DNA of 64,000 bases from Pseudomonadota bacterium (lineage in GTDB: Bacteria > Pseudomonadota > Gammaproteobacteria > Steroidobacterales > JBCBZW01), in NCBI GenBank assembly GCA_039193195.1, contig JBCCWS010000008.1:62001-126000 (forward strand), given 5' to 3'. Shown here piece after piece: positions 63,301 to 64,000 of this stretch. The notes beneath the pieces are model-generated. The model worked only from the letters and a program-made list of their open reading frames with translations, was not told where the DNA came from and made no database searches. Made by a program: the position numbers and the translations under genes. Each line of letters opens with the position of its first letter. Within the stretch, counting starts at the first letter, position 1.

Positions 63301-64000
63301 TTAGGGAATTTCCACTCGGTGAATGCCGGCTGCGCCGACCACCACCACGTGCGACGCGTCCGCCGCTGCCACGCCGCTCAAGGACAGGCGATCTTGTCGA
63401 TAGCGCACGCTGAAGGTGCGCCCGTGATCACCGCTGGTGAGGATGGCGCCCGAGTTGCCGACCAGGACCAGACGGCCGTCTGCCAGGTGCGTGCCGGCGG
63501 TGAGCGATGCCTGATTGTCTGCGTCGATGCGCTGCCATTGCTCGCCGCGATCCGTAGAGCGATAGATATTGCCGCGCAGACCAAAGGCGAGAACGTAGGC
63601 TTCATCGCCGTCAACACCGGTGAGGACGCTGAAGTAAGACCCCTCGTAAGGGCTGTCCAGGGTGATCCAGTTGGCGCCGCCATCGTCGGAGCGATAGAGC
63701 AAGCCGGCCTCGCCGACCAGGTACAAGGTGCCGTCCCGCGCCTGATCGATACCGTAGTAATGGTACTTGTCTGGGTTTTCGATGGTGCGAGCGGCGAGCG
63801 TCCACGCCTCGCCACCGTTGCCCGTGGCGAACAACGTGCCGTAAGCGCCCGCCGCTACGCCCTTGCCATCGCCGTCGAACCACAGGGTTAGGAACGGATT
63901 GGATGGCCCCTCCTGCAGCGCAGTCTGCAGGTCTTCGAGCGCCCACTGAGCATCTTCCACGGCGAGCGTTGCGTCCATGTCGTCCGCACCCTCCTCGAGG
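63301..64000 (-). CDS. YCF48-like beta-propeller protein, 3' part (cut by window end)
   Basis: At least 225 residues; the frame stays open to the window edge (EEGADD precedes the first visible Met), so the N-terminus is outside. The visible part is made of BNR/YCF48-type blades: GTLFATGNGGEAWTLAAR, GLLYRSDDGGANWITLD, GNIYRSTDRGEQWQRID and AILTSGDHGRTFSVRY. YCF48-like proteins next to MMPL/RND exporters (with DUF1302/DUF1329 outer-membrane proteins further upstream) form a recurring cluster in proteobacteria. It is 13 bases before the RND gene. Confidence 0.82.
   Translation of the reverse strand, partial: LEEGADDMDATLAVEDAQWALEDLQTALQEGPSNPFLTLWFDGDGKGVAAGAYGTLFATGNGGEAWTLAARTIENPDKYHYYGIDQARDGTLYLVGEAGLLYRSDDGGANWITLDSPYEGSYFSVLTGVDGDEAYVLAFGLRGNIYRSTDRGEQWQRIDADNQASLTAGTHLADGRLVLVGNSGAILTSGDHGRTFSVRYRQDRLSLSGVAAADASHVVVVGAAGIHRVEIP

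Noticed and set aside
1-64000. Frequent CTAG tetranucleotides (for example at 344 and 865) as a sign of unusual DNA
   Set aside because: CTAG is avoided in some bacteria but not all; without a count against expectation this is only a general trait of the genome, not a local signal.

Overview
The window is GC-rich, densely coded, and reads like chromosome of a gammaproteobacterium-type Pseudomonadota, probably aerobic, heterotrophic and marine. The clues are a glcDEF glycolate oxidase operon, carbon-monoxide-dehydrogenase-type (cox) genes, many exported peptidases (M1, M16, S8, S9), a DUF1501/DUF1800 pair, a vanadium haloperoxidase and an RND/YCF48 pair. This placement is inferred from gene content only; there is no rRNA or other phylogenetic marker. 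I see no tRNA, rRNA, CRISPR array, insertion sequence or prophage.

Layout. 1-2.5 kb: the 3' end of an MFS transporter, two overlapping envelope genes and a PAP2 phosphatase. 2.5-4.4 kb (minus): a tight molybdenum cofactor (Moco) operon moaC-mobA-moaD-moaE that runs on into the PAP2 gene. 4.5-8.4 kb (plus): glcD-glcE-glcF, divergent from moaC. 8.4-11.5 kb (minus): a probable Tat-exported amidase and a Sel1/SPOR protein. 11.7-18.3 kb: M1 aminopeptidase with a DUF6702 partner, a membrane protein, a soluble chemotaxis-type receptor, and two overlapping exported proteins, one with a GNAT-like fold. 18.3-28.3 kb: DUF1501, DUF1800, moaA and a cox-type Mo-hydroxylase locus (coxD, coxM, coxS, coxG, xdhC, coxE, mocA) with no large catalytic subunit. 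28.3-30.5 kb: a two-component system. 30.9-33.8 kb: pseudoazurin-like cupredoxin, EF-hand protein, moeA. 34.2-42.4 kb: M16, S9 and S8 peptidases. 42.5-47.3 kb (minus): a CsgG-like lipoprotein-type protein, then a compact unit of membrane protein, winged-helix regulator, cis-prenyltransferase and B12-dependent radical SAM enzyme. 47.5-53.7 kb: an AAA ATPase, an outer-membrane-barrel-like protein, GDPD, MFS, and a DUF4198-like protein. 53.8-64 kb (all minus): YCF48-like protein (cut by the window end), MMPL/RND exporter, NHL/SMP-30-like protein, NTF2-like protein, a frameshifted gene, HupE/UreJ-like protein with its membrane-anchor partner, sulfotransferase and vanadium haloperoxidase.

How it fits together. 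A recurring theme is molybdenum enzymology: three separate loci (2.5-4.4, 21-28 and 32.5 kb) supply moaA, moaC, moaD, moaE, mobA, moeA and the cytosine-type cofactor gene mocA, and the cox locus carries the small and medium subunits plus the maturation factors of a molybdenum hydroxylase. The catalytic subunit must be elsewhere or lost. The most system-like unexplained units are the Mo-hydroxylase locus without coxL, the cis-prenyltransferase/radical SAM pair, and the haloperoxidase/HupE/sulfotransferase neighbourhood.
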